A stretch of DNA of 64,000 bases, taken from contig NZ_CP051230.1 in NCBI RefSeq assembly GCF_017792385.1, positions 124,001 through 188,000 of the forward strand, written 5' to 3'. The number at the start of each line of letters is the position of its first letter. The stretch's first letter is position 1. The translations under genes were made by a program, and so were the position numbers. The notes beneath the pieces are model-generated. The model was not told the DNA's origin. It made no database searches and worked only from the letters and a program-made list of their open reading frames with translations. Shown here one piece after another: positions 1-8,989 of this stretch. Origin of the DNA: Hyphomonas sp. (GTDB lineage Bacteria; Pseudomonadota; Alphaproteobacteria; Caulobacterales; Hyphomonadaceae).

Positions 1-721
1 CATCGCGCAGGGCGTTCGACTGGGTCTCGCAATCGGCGAACCAGCGCTTCAGCATCTCGACATCGGAATGCTCGAAATTGAAGGCTGATTGCTGGCGCTC
101 ATTTTCCAGGAACACATCGCCATAGGTAAGCGGCACGTCACTGTCCGGATCGTTGAACGGCAGATTGTAGACATTGTCGACGCCGAACACATACATGGCG
201 AGGCGTTCCAGGCCATAGGTCAGTTCGCCGGACACCGGGAAGACGTCGAGCCCGCCAACCTGCTGGAAATAGGTGTACTGGCTGACTTCCATCCCGTCAC
301 ACCAGACTTCCCAGCCAAGCCCCCAGGCGCCGACGGTGGGGTTCTCCCAATCATCTTCCACGAAGCGGATGTCATGCACCGTCGGGTCGATTCCGATACG
401 GTAGAGGCTTTCGAGGTACAGATCCTGCAGATTGTCCGGATTGGGCTTCAGGATCACCTGGAACTGGTAATAGTGGCCAAGCCGATTCGGGTTCTCGCCA
501 TAGCGCGCATCCTTCGGGCGGCGCGACGGCTGGACATAGGCGGCGCGCCACTCTTTCGGCCCCAGTGCGCGCAGCACGGTGGCCGGGTGCAGCGTGCCGG
601 CGCCAACCTCCATGTCATAGGGTTGCAGGATCGCACAGCCCTTCTCGGCCCAGTAGGTCTGAAGCGTCAGGATCAGGTCCTGGAAGGATTTCGGCTTGGC
701 GTGCGCCTTGGGTGCGGTCAT
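1..721 (-). CDS. glyQ: Glycyl-tRNA synthetase alpha subunit, partial (C-terminus outside window)
   Basis: Cytoplasmic class II aminoacyl-tRNA synthetase subunit that charges tRNA-Gly as an alpha2beta2 enzyme with GlyS. The first 240 codons are visible, starting at the ATG at 721 ([20 protein letters not shown]). The reading frame matches the GlyQ family without a break: the conserved [21 protein letters not shown] block, then [14 protein letters not shown], then [19 protein letters not shown], all typical of the catalytic core. The family is about 300 residues, so roughly 60 residues and the stop lie left of the window. glyS would be expected next downstream, also outside. Identification is secure; only the end is missing. 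Confidence 0.95.
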   Translation of the reverse strand, partial: MTAPKAHAKPKSFQDLILTLQTYWAEKGCAILQPYDMEVGAGTLHPATVLRALGPKEWRAAYVQPSRRPKDARYGENPNRLGHYYQFQVILKPNPDNLQDLYLESLYRIGIDPTVHDIRFVEDDWENPTVGAWGLGWEVWCDGMEVSQYTYFQQVGGLDVFPVSGELTYGLERLAMYVFGVDNVYNLPFNDPDSDVPLTYGDVFLENERQQSAFNFEHSDVEMLKRWFADCETQSNALRD

Positions 722-794
722 GGCTCGGATCCGGAATGTCTGTTGCCCGCCGGGTTAGCGCCGCGCGCGAAACGAGGCAAGCGCGGGAATGCGA

Positions 795-932
795 TCAGAA
801 CGGACCGCGCGATTCCTCATGATCGTTCGATCCGCCGCTGCGCCCGGTCACCATGCGGTAGAACCCGCCATGCCCGAGCAGCGCCATCGCCAGCCCGATG
901 AAGAGGAAACCGAAGAATAACAGGCCGAACAT
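795..932 (-). CDS. Small single-pass membrane protein (45 aa), function unknown
   Basis: A short reading frame directly upstream of glyQ on the same strand, beginning MFGLLFFGFLFIGLAMALLG. It has one hydrophobic segment covering about residues 1-20, then a short polar, Gly/Ser/acidic tail ending in SRGPF. An AGGAG Shine-Dalgarno sits 6 nt before the ATG at 932. A second in-frame ATG at 938 directly abuts the AGGAG and is therefore less likely. The spacing to glyQ (about 70 bp) suggests co-transcription. I do not recognise a family. That it is a gene rests on the good ribosome site, the strong membrane segment and its position. Confidence 0.6.
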   Translation of the reverse strand: MFGLLFFGFLFIGLAMALLGHGGFYRMVTGRSGGSNDHEESRGPF

Positions 933-1007
933 GGCCATCTCCTTTCTGCACCCCTGCCTCGAAACGCAGCCTAGCCTGCAAATGCGGCAATTCCCAGCAA
1001 AACCGGA

Positions 1008-1736
1008 TCACCAGTCGATGGCATCTCCACGCCGCAGGGACTCCAGCGCCGCACCCGGTTGTCCATCCGGTGTGTGGGTGATCAACGGCGCCAGCAGGCG
1101 AACGCTGCCCCGTTTCAGGCCCTTTCGCCCGCGCACCAGAACCCGGCGGGCCTCCTCGCCCTGTTTCGACGCAATCGGCAGCACGGTGATCTCGCCCGTC
1201 AGCCGGTCCAGTACGGTCAGGATCCGCGCCAGTTCCGCCGCGCGGTGAATGATCACGATCGGCGCACGCGGCCGCGCCGCAAAGGCCATTGCCTTGATCC
1301 ATCCATCCAGTGTCAGCGATTCCAGATAGGCCGCCACCTTGCCTTCGCCGGGGGCGGAGATACGGCCCGGCTCGAAATAGGGCGGGTTGGCAAACACGAT
1401 GTCGAACCGGTTTTCGTTGTCACGGACCCAGTCGGCGGCGTTGCCGGTCTCCAGGGTCACGCGGTCACCAAACGCATTGGCCTCTACTCCGCGCCGGGCC
1501 AGCGCCACCATGCCTTCATCAATGTCCACACCGGTAAACCGGGTCTGCGGCAATCTGAATGCTGCCGTCATCAGCGCGCCACCGCAGCCACAGCCGATTT
1601 CCAGTGCATGTCCACCCGGCCTGTCCGGCAAGGCGGCGGAAAGAATGAGCGAATCGGTTCCGGCGCGGAATCCCTTTTCCGGCTGGAACAGCCGGACCCG
1701 GCCCTGATACAGAGTGTCTTCGGTAATCCCGTCCAC
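1008..1736 (-). CDS. TrmN6-like tRNA1(Val) adenine-N6-methyltransferase
   Basis: SAM-dependent methyltransferase of 242 residues with a Rossmann fold. Motif I is EIGCGCG (46-52), the acidic loop VDID follows at 70-73, and the NPPY catalytic motif lies at 117-120, the signature of N6-adenine/N5-glutamine methylases. The opening segment resembles TrmN6/YfiC enzymes, which modify A37 of tRNA1(Val). The start is a GTG whose first base overlaps the TAG stop of the upstream DUF2007 gene, so it is translationally coupled as the third gene of a lipoprotein-DUF2007-methyltransferase unit. The substrate is inferred from the family; a protein-glutamine methylase is a less likely alternative. Confidence 0.85.
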   Translation of the reverse strand: MDGITEDTLYQGRVRLFQPEKGFRAGTDSLILSAALPDRPGGHALEIGCGCGGALMTAAFRLPQTRFTGVDIDEGMVALARRGVEANAFGDRVTLETGNAADWVRDNENRFDIVFANPPYFEPGRISAPGEGKVAAYLESLTLDGWIKAMAFAARPRAPIVIIHRAAELARILTVLDRLTGEITVLPIASKQGEEARRVLVRGRKGLKRGSVRLLAPLITHTPDGQPGAALESLRRGDAIDW

Positions 1737-1942
1737 TAGCCCGGTTCAACTTCGGAAAGGGCACGCTGGGCAGAGGCCGCCAGATCGTCCCGCACCATCA
1801 CCCGGCGGGGAAAGGCCCCGATATTGCCCTCAACCGCTGAAATGTGTTGGTCGGCGATGAAATAGTCGATCCCCGCCTCTTGCAGCAAATGCTCGACATA
1901 GCTCAGCTTGACCGGGTCATTGGTGCGAAAGATTTCCTTCAT
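1736..1942 (-). CDS. DUF2007 domain protein
   Basis: A 68-residue soluble protein made up almost entirely of one DUF2007 domain (MKEIFRTNDPVKLSYVEHLL at the N-terminus, then GIDYFIADQHIS and a PRRVMV strand). The family is described as putative signal-transducing, with a ferredoxin-like fold; no biochemical role is established. Its ATG overlaps the TGA of the upstream lipoprotein gene by 4 bp, and its own stop overlaps the methyltransferase start by 1 bp, so the three genes are one translationally coupled unit. Pairing with a TrmN6-like gene next to a polyprenyl synthase is, as I recall, common in alphaproteobacteria. Confidence 0.88.
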   Translation of the reverse strand: MKEIFRTNDPVKLSYVEHLLQEAGIDYFIADQHISAVEGNIGAFPRRVMVRDDLAASAQRALSEVEPG

Positions 1943-2430
1943 TGAGTGGCTGCGCCCCGCAAATTGATGTCCACCGATTGCGCATCATACACCATGGGCC
2001 GGTCGGGCTTCTCGCCCGTTCCGGTCACGATCTCGATCATTTCCGTGACCTCGCCACCGGATCCGCCGCCCAGAGGAAATCCGATGCCGACCCCCACGCC
2101 GACACTGCTGCTGCGCCCATAGGACCCGCTGGACCCGCCAATCGACACGCTGGACCGGCTGCCGGTGTTGCCACTCTCCCGCTCCGTGTAACTGCTGGTG
2201 ATCTCGAACCAGTCGGACCCTTCCAGCAAGGTCAGTTCGGCGGCCCTCAGCAGCGCCCGGTCGCGGGCCCGGGCGGGATCGGTATCGGTGTAGGTGACCT
2301 GGTATCGGCCGGCTTCAATCTTCTGGCTGGCATAGCCCATGGCGCCGGATTTCGACGCGGGTCCATACGCCTGGCTGCTCGTACAGGCGGCGAGAGCCCC
2401 TGCTGCGATCAGGTACATGAGATGCTTCAT
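1939..2430 (-). CDS. CC0125/CC1285-type lipoprotein
   Basis: Predicted outer-envelope lipoprotein of 163 residues. The chosen ATG at 2430 gives a lipoprotein signal with the modified Cys at residue 16 (AAGALAAC). It has GGAAAGG seven bases upstream, whereas the longer reading frame from 2457 would bury the signal. The middle contains GRYQVTYTDTDPARARDRAL and a Ser/Gly-rich low-complexity stretch followed by a hydrophobic Val/Gly segment, the arrangement seen in the Caulobacter CC0125/CC1285 family. Function unknown. First gene of the unit with DUF2007 and the methyltransferase, divergent from the prenyl synthase. Confidence 0.82.
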   Translation of the reverse strand: MKHLMYLIAAGALAACTSSQAYGPASKSGAMGYASQKIEAGRYQVTYTDTDPARARDRALLRAAELTLLEGSDWFEITSSYTERESGNTGSRSSVSIGGSSGSYGRSSSVGVGVGIGFPLGGGSGGEVTEMIEIVTGTGEKPDRPMVYDAQSVDINLRGAATQ

Positions 2431-2612
2431 CAGAAAACCTTTCCCGGTTCGAGCCATCGGGTCAAATGGCCAGCCAATATTACTCTTACCCTATGTGGTT
2501 TCAGCACAATACTTGATGAACAGATGCGTCGGGGTGCCACGGCGCGCTTGATGCAAAGTCATCCTAGGACTATTTCCCGTTTTATCAGGGCAAAGATGGG
2601 AGCCAGCAAACC

Positions 2613-3626
2613 GTGACCCTTTCGCCAAAAACAAAGGGCAAAGAGGCCGTCGGTTCCATCGTGGATCGGATGCAGGCGCTCGTGGCCGGTGACCTTGCAA
2701 AGGTCGAACACCTGTTGGCCACACGCGCCGCCAGCCCGATTTCGGTGATCCCGGACCTGTCGGCCTATATCGTCTCCGCTGGCGGCAAGCGGCTGCGCCC
2801 GCTGATCACGCTGATTTCTGCCCATGCGGTCGGCACGCCGAATGAGTCGACCCACGCGCTCGCTGCCGCTGTCGAGTTCATTCACACAGCCACGCTGCTC
2901 CACGATGATGTCGTGGACGAAAGCGATCTGCGCCGCGGCAAGCCCGCCGCCAAGGCGATCTGGGGCAACAAGGCCTCGATCCTGGTCGGCGATTTCCTGT
3001 TTGCCCGCGCCTTCAATCTTCTGGTCGAGACCAACAGTCTGGACATCCTGAACCGTCTGGCCACCGCCTCGACCATCATTGCCGAGGGCGAGGTGCGCCA
3101 ATTGGCGGCCATGCAGGTCCGCGACCTGCCCACCGAGGACTATCTCGCCATCATCGAGGCCAAGACCGGCGCGCTGTTCGAGGCAGCCGCCGAGACCGGC
3201 GCGATGTCTGTCGGCTCGGGATCGCATGCGCATCCGCTGGCCACCTATGGCAAGAATCTCGGCCTGGCCTTCCAGATCATCGATGACGTGCTCGACTATG
3301 GCGGCACAACGTCGGTCATCGGCAAGTCGGTCGGCGACGATTTCCGCGAATGCAAGATCACGCTGCCGACCATCATCGCCAAGCGACGCGGCTCGGACGA
3401 GGACCGGGATTTCTGGGACCGCGCGATGCATCCTGACACGCAACAGGATTCCGACCTGGCGCACGCCGTCCACCTGATCCGCGCCACCGGCGCGGCGGAA
3501 GCCACGGTGCAGGAAGCCGAAGCCTATACGTCGCTCGCCAAGGCGGCGCTCCGGACCCTGCCGGAATCGCCCTATCGGGACGCGCTCGAGGAATTGGCGG
3601 ATTTCTGCGTCAGCCGCGCCTATTAG
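2613..3626 (+). CDS. Polyprenyl (octa-/decaprenyl) diphosphate synthase
   Basis: Trans-isoprenyl diphosphate synthase of 337 residues that condenses isopentenyl diphosphate onto allylic primers to make the ubiquinone side chain. GKRLRP (58-63), first Asp-rich motif DDVVD (98-102), and second Asp-rich motif DDVLD (224-228) are all present. The residues four and five positions before the first motif are small (Ala93, Thr94), which in this family leaves the product tunnel open and favours long C40-C50 products. Start is a GTG at 2613 with GGGAG about ten bases upstream. Its substrates come from the MEP pathway; ispE and ispH are also in this window. Confidence 0.93.
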   Translation: MTLSPKTKGKEAVGSIVDRMQALVAGDLAKVEHLLATRAASPISVIPDLSAYIVSAGGKRLRPLITLISAHAVGTPNESTHALAAAVEFIHTATLLHDDVVDESDLRRGKPAAKAIWGNKASILVGDFLFARAFNLLVETNSLDILNRLATASTIIAEGEVRQLAAMQVRDLPTEDYLAIIEAKTGALFEAAAETGAMSVGSGSHAHPLATYGKNLGLAFQIIDDVLDYGGTTSVIGKSVGDDFRECKITLPTIIAKRRGSDEDRDFWDRAMHPDTQQDSDLAHAVHLIRATGAAEATVQEAEAYTSLAKAALRTLPESPYRDALEELADFCVSRAY

Positions 3627-4672
3627 GCCCGGCGCCGCTCCCACAGCCACAGGCCGGATCCCGCTGCGCCGAGCGCGATGAGCGCGACCAGCTGCTGCAC
3701 CGGAAATGCATCCGCCGGGTCTCCGGTTGCAACCGGGCTGAACAGCGCCAGCACACCCGCAACAGCGCACAGCAACGTCATCCCCCACCAGAGCGCCGCG
3801 ACCGCAATGTGCCGCCAGCCCCGCGCCACCAGTCTCTGATACGCGTGGTCGGTATGGGCCTGCATCAGGTTGCGGCCCTTCAGGCTGCGCCAGGCCAGCG
3901 TCAGCAGCACGTCGACAAGGATCGGCAGGGACAGGGTCAGGCCCAGCAGGGCGACGCGCAGCCCGTCCATGCTGGCCGAGACATGATAGACCGCCAGCAG
4001 GCCGAACAGGCCGCCGGCGCCGAGCGATCCGCAATCGCCTGCATAGAGTACGCCGCGTACATTCCAGGCCAGGAATCCCAGCACGGCCCCGAACATGGCA
4101 AACTGCGCCACGATCGCATATTCGCCGAACAGGTCCGGCGCGCAGGTGCCGAAGCACAGCATCATGATGGCATAGGCCGGAAACAATCCGACATGCATGA
4201 TGCCGAGTGTCCCCAGGGCGAGACCATTCGCACCATCCATGAAGTTCGCGGCATTGGTGATCACGATCAGCCAGCCAAATACCGCCACACCGATCAGCGT
4301 CTGGCCGGATGCCAGGAAGGGCGCGGCCGCAAGCGCCGCCCAGAGACAGATCAGGCACAATTTGAAACGGGCTGACAGATCCAGCCAGTCATCGGCCAGC
4401 CCGATGAGCCAGGGTGAAACCGCCAGAAACGCCATGAACAGGATCTGGATGGGTTGCGCCTCTGCTATCGCGCCCGGCCCGGACGTCGCGGCAAAGGCCA
4501 CCAGCGCGATCAGCAGCGCCCCCAGCATGCCCAGCCCGCCGGTGCGCGGGACCGGCGCTTTCTGCTGCTTGCGCCCACCATCCGGGGCGTCCAGCAGCGG
4601 CACACGCCGCGCCAGCGCGCACAGCACGAATGAGATCAGCGCCGTCCCCGCGACCAGATAGGACACGCTCAT
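3623..4672 (-). CDS. WecA/WbpL-type undecaprenyl-phosphate glycosylphosphotransferase (GT4 family)
   Basis: Polytopic inner-membrane protein (349 residues, about ten hydrophobic segments) of the MraY/WecA superfamily. It is expected to transfer a sugar-1-phosphate from a UDP-sugar to undecaprenyl phosphate, starting surface polysaccharide synthesis. Visible signatures are the acidic pair in GLADDWLDL, NAANFMDGANGLA (the family's NFMDG-N-GL), GDCGSLGAGG, and HTDHAYQRL near the C-terminus, which is closer to WbpL/RgpG than to MraY. The ATG at 4672 overlaps the ispE stop by 4 bp. A longer frame from 4705 lies inside ispE and is not needed. It is convergent with the prenyl synthase and overlaps its last codons. 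Sugar specificity is unknown. Confidence 0.85.
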   Translation of the reverse strand: MSVSYLVAGTALISFVLCALARRVPLLDAPDGGRKQQKAPVPRTGGLGMLGALLIALVAFAATSGPGAIAEAQPIQILFMAFLAVSPWLIGLADDWLDLSARFKLCLICLWAALAAAPFLASGQTLIGVAVFGWLIVITNAANFMDGANGLALGTLGIMHVGLFPAYAIMMLCFGTCAPDLFGEYAIVAQFAMFGAVLGFLAWNVRGVLYAGDCGSLGAGGLFGLLAVYHVSASMDGLRVALLGLTLSLPILVDVLLTLAWRSLKGRNLMQAHTDHAYQRLVARGWRHIAVAALWWGMTLLCAVAGVLALFSPVATGDPADAFPVQQLVALIALGAAGSGLWLWERRRA

Positions 4673-5541
4673 GCGGCGTCTCCGAGCAGGGTCGCCCGAA
4701 CCCACCAGTCCGGCCGCGCCGCCGCCAGCACGGTCGCCGCCGCCTCGGCGGCATCTCGGCTCTCGAACAGGGCAAAACAGGTCGCGCCCGATCCGCTCAT
4801 GCGCGCCAGGCGGGCCCCTTCAAGCTGTGCCAGCGTGTCCAGCACAATGGCGATCTCCGGTACAAGCTCGATGGCCGGCACCTGCAGATCATTGCCCTGT
4901 CCCTGCAACCAGTTGATCAGGTCTGAAACGTTTTGAAACGGGGGCAGCGCCTCCAGCGCGCCAAATTCCTGCCCCCCGCCCGCGGCATCAAAGGCCCGGA
5001 ACACCGGCCCGGTCGGGCAATCGAGCCCCGGATTGACCAGCACGGCCGGCAGCGCTGGCAGGCCGGTCTGAACGCGCACGCGCTCCCCCTCGCCCTGCAT
5101 CAGGGCCGCCCGCCCCTCCAGCGCCACCGGAACATCGCCGCCCAGCGGCACGGCCACGCAGCGCACAACGTCCGGGTCCAGCGCCCATAATTTCTGCAGC
5201 AATCTCAAGGCAGCACCGGCATCCGCCGACCCGCCGCCAATTCCGGCGGCAACCGGCAAATGCTTGTCCAGCGTCAACGCCGCGCCCCGTGCCTGTCCCG
5301 CCGCCGCGCACAGCGCCCGGGCGGCCTGCATCACCAGATTGTCGTCCGCCGCCTCCAGCCCGGCCGCACGCGGACCGGAAATCTTGAGGCTCAGCTGGTC
5401 AGACGGCTCCGCCGAAACGCGGTCTGCCGCTTCCGGCCCGGCAAAGACAACGAGCGAATCGAGCGGGTGCCGGCCATTCTCCTGGACGGGGCCCACATGC
5501 AGGAAGAGATTGACCTTGGCAGGTGCGAGAGCCATCGGCAT
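4669..5541 (-). CDS. ispE: 4-diphosphocytidyl-2-C-methyl-D-erythritol kinase
   Basis: GHMP-family kinase (290 residues) that phosphorylates the 2-hydroxyl of CDP-methylerythritol in the MEP isoprenoid pathway. The N-terminal APAKVNLFL block supplies the catalytic Lys9. The ATP-binding motif PVAAGIGGGSADA lies at 96-108, and LGGDVPV supplies the catalytic Asp136, equivalent to the usual LGADVP. Length is normal. It sits 18 bp after the TPR lipoprotein gene and overlaps the following transferase by 4 bp, so all three appear to be one transcript. A second ATG two codons in is an equally possible start. Confidence 0.95.
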   Translation of the reverse strand: MPMALAPAKVNLFLHVGPVQENGRHPLDSLVVFAGPEAADRVSAEPSDQLSLKISGPRAAGLEAADDNLVMQAARALCAAAGQARGAALTLDKHLPVAAGIGGGSADAGAALRLLQKLWALDPDVVRCVAVPLGGDVPVALEGRAALMQGEGERVRVQTGLPALPAVLVNPGLDCPTGPVFRAFDAAGGGQEFGALEALPPFQNVSDLINWLQGQGNDLQVPAIELVPEIAIVLDTLAQLEGARLARMSGSGATCFALFESRDAAEAAATVLAAARPDWWVRATLLGDAA

Positions 5542-5559
5542 GTCAGGTTCCAGCCCTGT

Positions 5560-7320
5560 CTAGGGGCGTCCGGGCGGCGGCAGGGCTGCCGCCGCATCAG
5601 ATTCCGCCTGCTTGATCGCCGGCAGCAACGGCCCGGCAACCAGCTTGGCCTCGATCCGGTCGCGCTCGCCATCGGCCGGGTCCAGCGTCAGGGACCGGCG
5701 CCACTGGAACCGCGCTTCCAGCTTCCGGCCGGTCTGCCAATAGGCATCCCCGAGATGGTCATTCACAACCGGGTCGCCCGGTTCCAGTTCCACAGCGCGC
5801 TCCAGCAGTGTTGTGGCCATGTCGTAATTGCCAAGCCGGTAATGGGCCCATCCCAGGCTGTCGATGATATGGCCGGCCTCGGGGGCCTGCTCTGCCGCGC
5901 GCTGGATCATCGTCATGGCGTGATCCAGATTTTCGCCGCGGTCGACATAGGAATAGCCGAGATAGTTCAACAGCGAGGCATCGTCCGGCTGCAGCGCCAA
6001 GGCATGCAGCAGGTCCTGCTCGGCCCCCTGCCAGTCCCCCATCGCCTCGCGGGAGGCGCCGCGCGCATAGAACAGCCGCCAGTCCTCGCGGCCTCTCACC
6101 GTGTCTTCTTCAATGGTCTGGCTCAACAGCGCGTCGGCCTCGGCCTGACGGCCAATAGTCCGGTAGAGTTCCGCGACCTGGATCTTCAAGCCGCGGTCCG
6201 GTGCGTGCTGCAACGCTTCAGCCGCCACGGCCAGCGCTGACTGGTTGCGGCCGCTGCGCTGCAGGGCCCATGCGATCTGGCCGCGCGAAGTGGCATAGAA
6301 TGCAGATTCTTCCGGGACACGCGCAAGCACAGCGATCGCTTCTTCCCAGCGTTCCGCATTCGCCAGCGATTGCGCCCAGAGGGAGCGGGCGACGTGCAGG
6401 TCCCTGTCCAGGGCGAGGGCGAGCACAAAATACACGGCCGACACATCGTCATCGGTCTGGCTCATCAGGGCCGCCGCCGGAACATAGACGGCCAGCGCCG
6501 CCCCTTCATCCGGACTGAGCCGGCGGACCTTGATCCGGTCCCCGGCCCGGATCGCCTGACCCAGCCGGGCGATGGCCGCGTTATGGCCAACCTCCCGCTC
6601 GAACGTGTCGATCATATCGAGCGCGTCTTCGTGCGCGCCGCGTGATGCGAGCAATTGCGCATGGGCTTCAACGCCCACAGCCAGCCGGGCACCGGACGAC
6701 CACAGGGATTGAAACACGGCCAAAGCCGCCTCGTCATGACCCGCGGACATCTCGATCAGCCCCATCATGTACAGCGTGGCGCTGTCGAGCCGCGGATCGC
6801 CGGTCAGGCCGGATTCGAGATAGCGAATGGCCGCATCGGTTCCCTGGGCCTCGACGACACGCCAGGCCGACAATCCCCGCGCGATCATCCGGTTGAAAGG
6901 GCCGAAACGGGTTTGCTCAAGGAATTGCCGCGCTTCCGCGTCGCGCCCCTCGCGTTGCGCGTCCACGGCAAGCGTCAGGCGGACCAGAGCCGCTTCACTG
7001 CCCAGCGCATGTGCGCGTTCGGCAAGCCGCACGCCCTCACGATAGTCTCCGGACAGGAGCGCCGCAAACAGGGCCCGGTCGGCAATGCCGGATTTCTCCG
7101 GCGCGGAATCAATTGCCAGGGCATAGTGTTCCGCCGCCATTTGCGGATCGTTTGTCATTGCCGCGAAACGGGCAATCAGGAAGTCCGAATAGGCCTCCGC
7201 CTCCGAAGGCCTGCCATTGTCGATGAGCGAGGAATCAAAAGGGCGCAGCGCGCCCGTTCCGGCACAGGATGACGATATCGCAAGCAGCGACGACAGGGCG
7301 ATGATACGCAGGAACAACAT
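5560..7320 (-). CDS. TPR-repeat lipoprotein
   Basis: Exported lipoprotein of 586 residues. The ATG at 7320 gives a signal peptide with a lipobox cysteine at residue 19 (LLAISSSC). A longer frame adds 12 residues that would disrupt the signal. The rest is a chain of tetratricopeptide helices, clearest between about residues 390 and 560 (for example ALALQPDDASLLNYLGYSY and AVELEPGDPVVNDHLGDAYW). TPR scaffolds of this kind bind other envelope proteins; no enzymatic domain is visible. It is followed after 18 bp by ispE, a pairing seen in other alphaproteobacteria. Exact role unknown. Confidence 0.85.
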   Translation of the reverse strand: MLFLRIIALSSLLAISSSCAGTGALRPFDSSLIDNGRPSEAEAYSDFLIARFAAMTNDPQMAAEHYALAIDSAPEKSGIADRALFAALLSGDYREGVRLAERAHALGSEAALVRLTLAVDAQREGRDAEARQFLEQTRFGPFNRMIARGLSAWRVVEAQGTDAAIRYLESGLTGDPRLDSATLYMMGLIEMSAGHDEAALAVFQSLWSSGARLAVGVEAHAQLLASRGAHEDALDMIDTFEREVGHNAAIARLGQAIRAGDRIKVRRLSPDEGAALAVYVPAAALMSQTDDDVSAVYFVLALALDRDLHVARSLWAQSLANAERWEEAIAVLARVPEESAFYATSRGQIAWALQRSGRNQSALAVAAEALQHAPDRGLKIQVAELYRTIGRQAEADALLSQTIEEDTVRGREDWRLFYARGASREAMGDWQGAEQDLLHALALQPDDASLLNYLGYSYVDRGENLDHAMTMIQRAAEQAPEAGHIIDSLGWAHYRLGNYDMATTLLERAVELEPGDPVVNDHLGDAYWQTGRKLEARFQWRRSLTLDPADGERDRIEAKLVAGPLLPAIKQAESDAAAALPPPGRP

Positions 7321-7362
7321 GCGGTCCAACTTCTCAGCATCGGCCCCTGGCCGCAAGGGGAT

Positions 7363-8577
7363 TCACCCGTTCTCTCCATGCCCGGCAAGCAGTATGTCCT
7401 GCTGGTCGAAGAAGCGGTCGATGCCCCGTTTCACCGAATTCATCGCCTTGCGGATGCCCGCATTCGACTGCAGTCGCCGAGCATCGGACGCGTTGGTGAG
7501 AAACCCCATTTCGAGCAGGACGGCCGGAACATCCGGTGCCAGCAACACGTAAAAGCCCGCCTCGCGATGTGTATTGCGCAGCACCGGCCCGGATTTCTCC
7601 AGTTCCGGCAACAGTATTTCCGCAAACTCGGACGAGCGGGTCTTGGTCTCACGCTTGACGAGGTCTTCCAGAATGGAGCTGACATGTTCGGGCGCGCCAT
7701 CTTCCAGCGGAATGCGCCAATTGTTGCGGTTCGCTTCCTTGTCGATCCGGCGCTCTCCGCTGGCGCTGATCGTGTACACCGACGCGCCCGCCACATCCGG
7801 CTTGCCCGCAGCGTCCGCATGCAGCGAGATAAAGAGGTCCGCGCCCCAGTCGCGCGCCTTGTTGACCCGGTCCTCCAGCTCCACAAACACATCCGTGTCG
7901 CGGGTCAGCCGCACCGAATAGCGATCATCCGCCTCAAGCGCCTTCTTAAGCTCGAGGGCCGCCCTCAACGTGATGTCCTTTTCCCGCCCTCCGGTAACGG
8001 CCAGCGCGCCGGGATCCTTGCCGCCATGCCCGGCATCAATCACGACCGTATAGGTCTGCCCGGCCATGCGCCGGGAGGATGGCAGGGGCGCCTCAGGCCG
8101 CAGCGAGGCCAGTTCGACCGCCAGTTCCTCCTTCCGAAGGTCTGACTGATAAGTGGCGAGCTTGCGCATGTCGCGCCGGGCCACGCTGCTGAAACGGGCG
8201 GCGGAAACCGCCTGAAGATCAATGATGACACGATGGGCGGGCTCATTCCCCGCCGGCGGCAGGGCCAGAACCCGTGCCACCATGAGTGGCCGCTCCAGCG
8301 CAAAGCTGAGCACGCCTTCAGACAGCGCCCAGGTGGCAACGCCGCCGCTGCCATCGCCTGCGGCCGGCGTGACCTGGCCCCTGATCGGCAGGATCAGGCT
8401 GCGCGCCTCGCCTGATTCGGCCAGGAAGGCGCGTCCCTCCTGCGCGGAGTCGGCCCAGACGGTAATCCGCGTCGGCTCGCCATTGCCGACGACTTGCACA
8501 CGATGAATGTCTGCGGCGGCCGCCAAAACGCAGGCCAGACCGGCAATCACAAGGGAAACAAGGCGTAGAAGAGGCAT
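7363..8577 (-). CDS. N-acetylmuramoyl-L-alanine amidase (AMIN + amidase_3)
   Basis: Periplasmic zinc amidase (404 residues, AmiC type) that removes stem peptides from peptidoglycan during cell separation. The signal peptide covers residues 1-22. An AMIN-like beta domain follows (about 25-120), then the amidase_3 domain from about 176. Zinc ligands are His184 in DAGHGGKDPG, Glu199 in REKDI, and His253 in SLHAD; the C-terminal catalytic Glu is in LLEMGFLTN. The ATG at 8577 directly begins the signal peptide; the longer open frame to 8700 is non-coding leader. Divergent from rne, with a 412-bp shared upstream region. Confidence 0.93.
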   Translation of the reverse strand: MPLLRLVSLVIAGLACVLAAAADIHRVQVVGNGEPTRITVWADSAQEGRAFLAESGEARSLILPIRGQVTPAAGDGSGGVATWALSEGVLSFALERPLMVARVLALPPAGNEPAHRVIIDLQAVSAARFSSVARRDMRKLATYQSDLRKEELAVELASLRPEAPLPSSRRMAGQTYTVVIDAGHGGKDPGALAVTGGREKDITLRAALELKKALEADDRYSVRLTRDTDVFVELEDRVNKARDWGADLFISLHADAAGKPDVAGASVYTISASGERRIDKEANRNNWRIPLEDGAPEHVSSILEDLVKRETKTRSSEFAEILLPELEKSGPVLRNTHREAGFYVLLAPDVPAVLLEMGFLTNASDARRLQSNAGIRKAMNSVKRGIDRFFDQQDILLAGHGENG

Positions 8578-8989
8578 CAGTCCGACACGGTTTCCGGGTT
8601 CGAAGAGCCTCCCTAGCAGAATCTTTATTAACCCAGCATTGACCAAAGGACACGTATTACACAGCTCGTGCGCCCATTTTGGTCTTTTCTTGGCCGTCAA
8701 AATTGGGCAGTATTATCTGGTAGTTGCCAATCAGGCCTACTGAGCAAGTTTCCCAACGTCGCGACAGCGATCCCGGCTTTACCGAAAAGGCAAGCGGGCG
8801 CCGCGCTCCGGAAAGCAGAGAAGATGTACGCGGGTGCAGTAGTCAAAACCGATATGCCTGTATTGCCCTTGGGGCAATCGGGTCGGCGTGACCGCACCCT
8901 CCCCCTTAATATTCAGACCGGCCTTGCGGCTGGCCTTCGGTGCGCTGGCGCATCCGGGGCTGCTGCGCCGGCTCAAAAGGTTCCTTTAC
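8578..8989. other. Divergent promoter and rne leader region (412 bp, no gene)
   Basis: No convincing coding sequence on either strand. It holds a perfect 7-bp hairpin with a 3-nt loop at 8862-8878 (ATTGCCC/GGGCAAT), about 110 nt before the rne start. It also has a near-CtrA half-site pair at 8628-8642 (TTAA-N7-TTGA, one mismatch) close to the amidase, and a possible promoter at 8690-8716. Long structured leaders on rne are known in other bacteria, where RNase E regulates its own mRNA; whether this leader does so is inference. Confidence 0.5.
8690..8716 (+). promoter_or_regulatory. Possible rne promoter
   Basis: TTGGCC and TATTAT (5 of 6 matches to the -10 consensus) separated by 15 bp, which is shorter than ideal. 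It is the best sigma-70-like pair I could find between the amidase and rne on this strand and would give a leader of about 270 nt. Weak evidence. Confidence 0.25.

Noticed and set aside
2559..4358. 599-codon minus-strand frame covering the prenyl synthase and part of the WecA-like gene
   Set aside because: Out of frame with both real proteins and carries no recognisable motif.
8628..8642. CtrA box between the amidase and rne (TTAA-N7-TTGA)
   Set aside because: One mismatch in the second half-site; kept only as a remark in the intergenic description.
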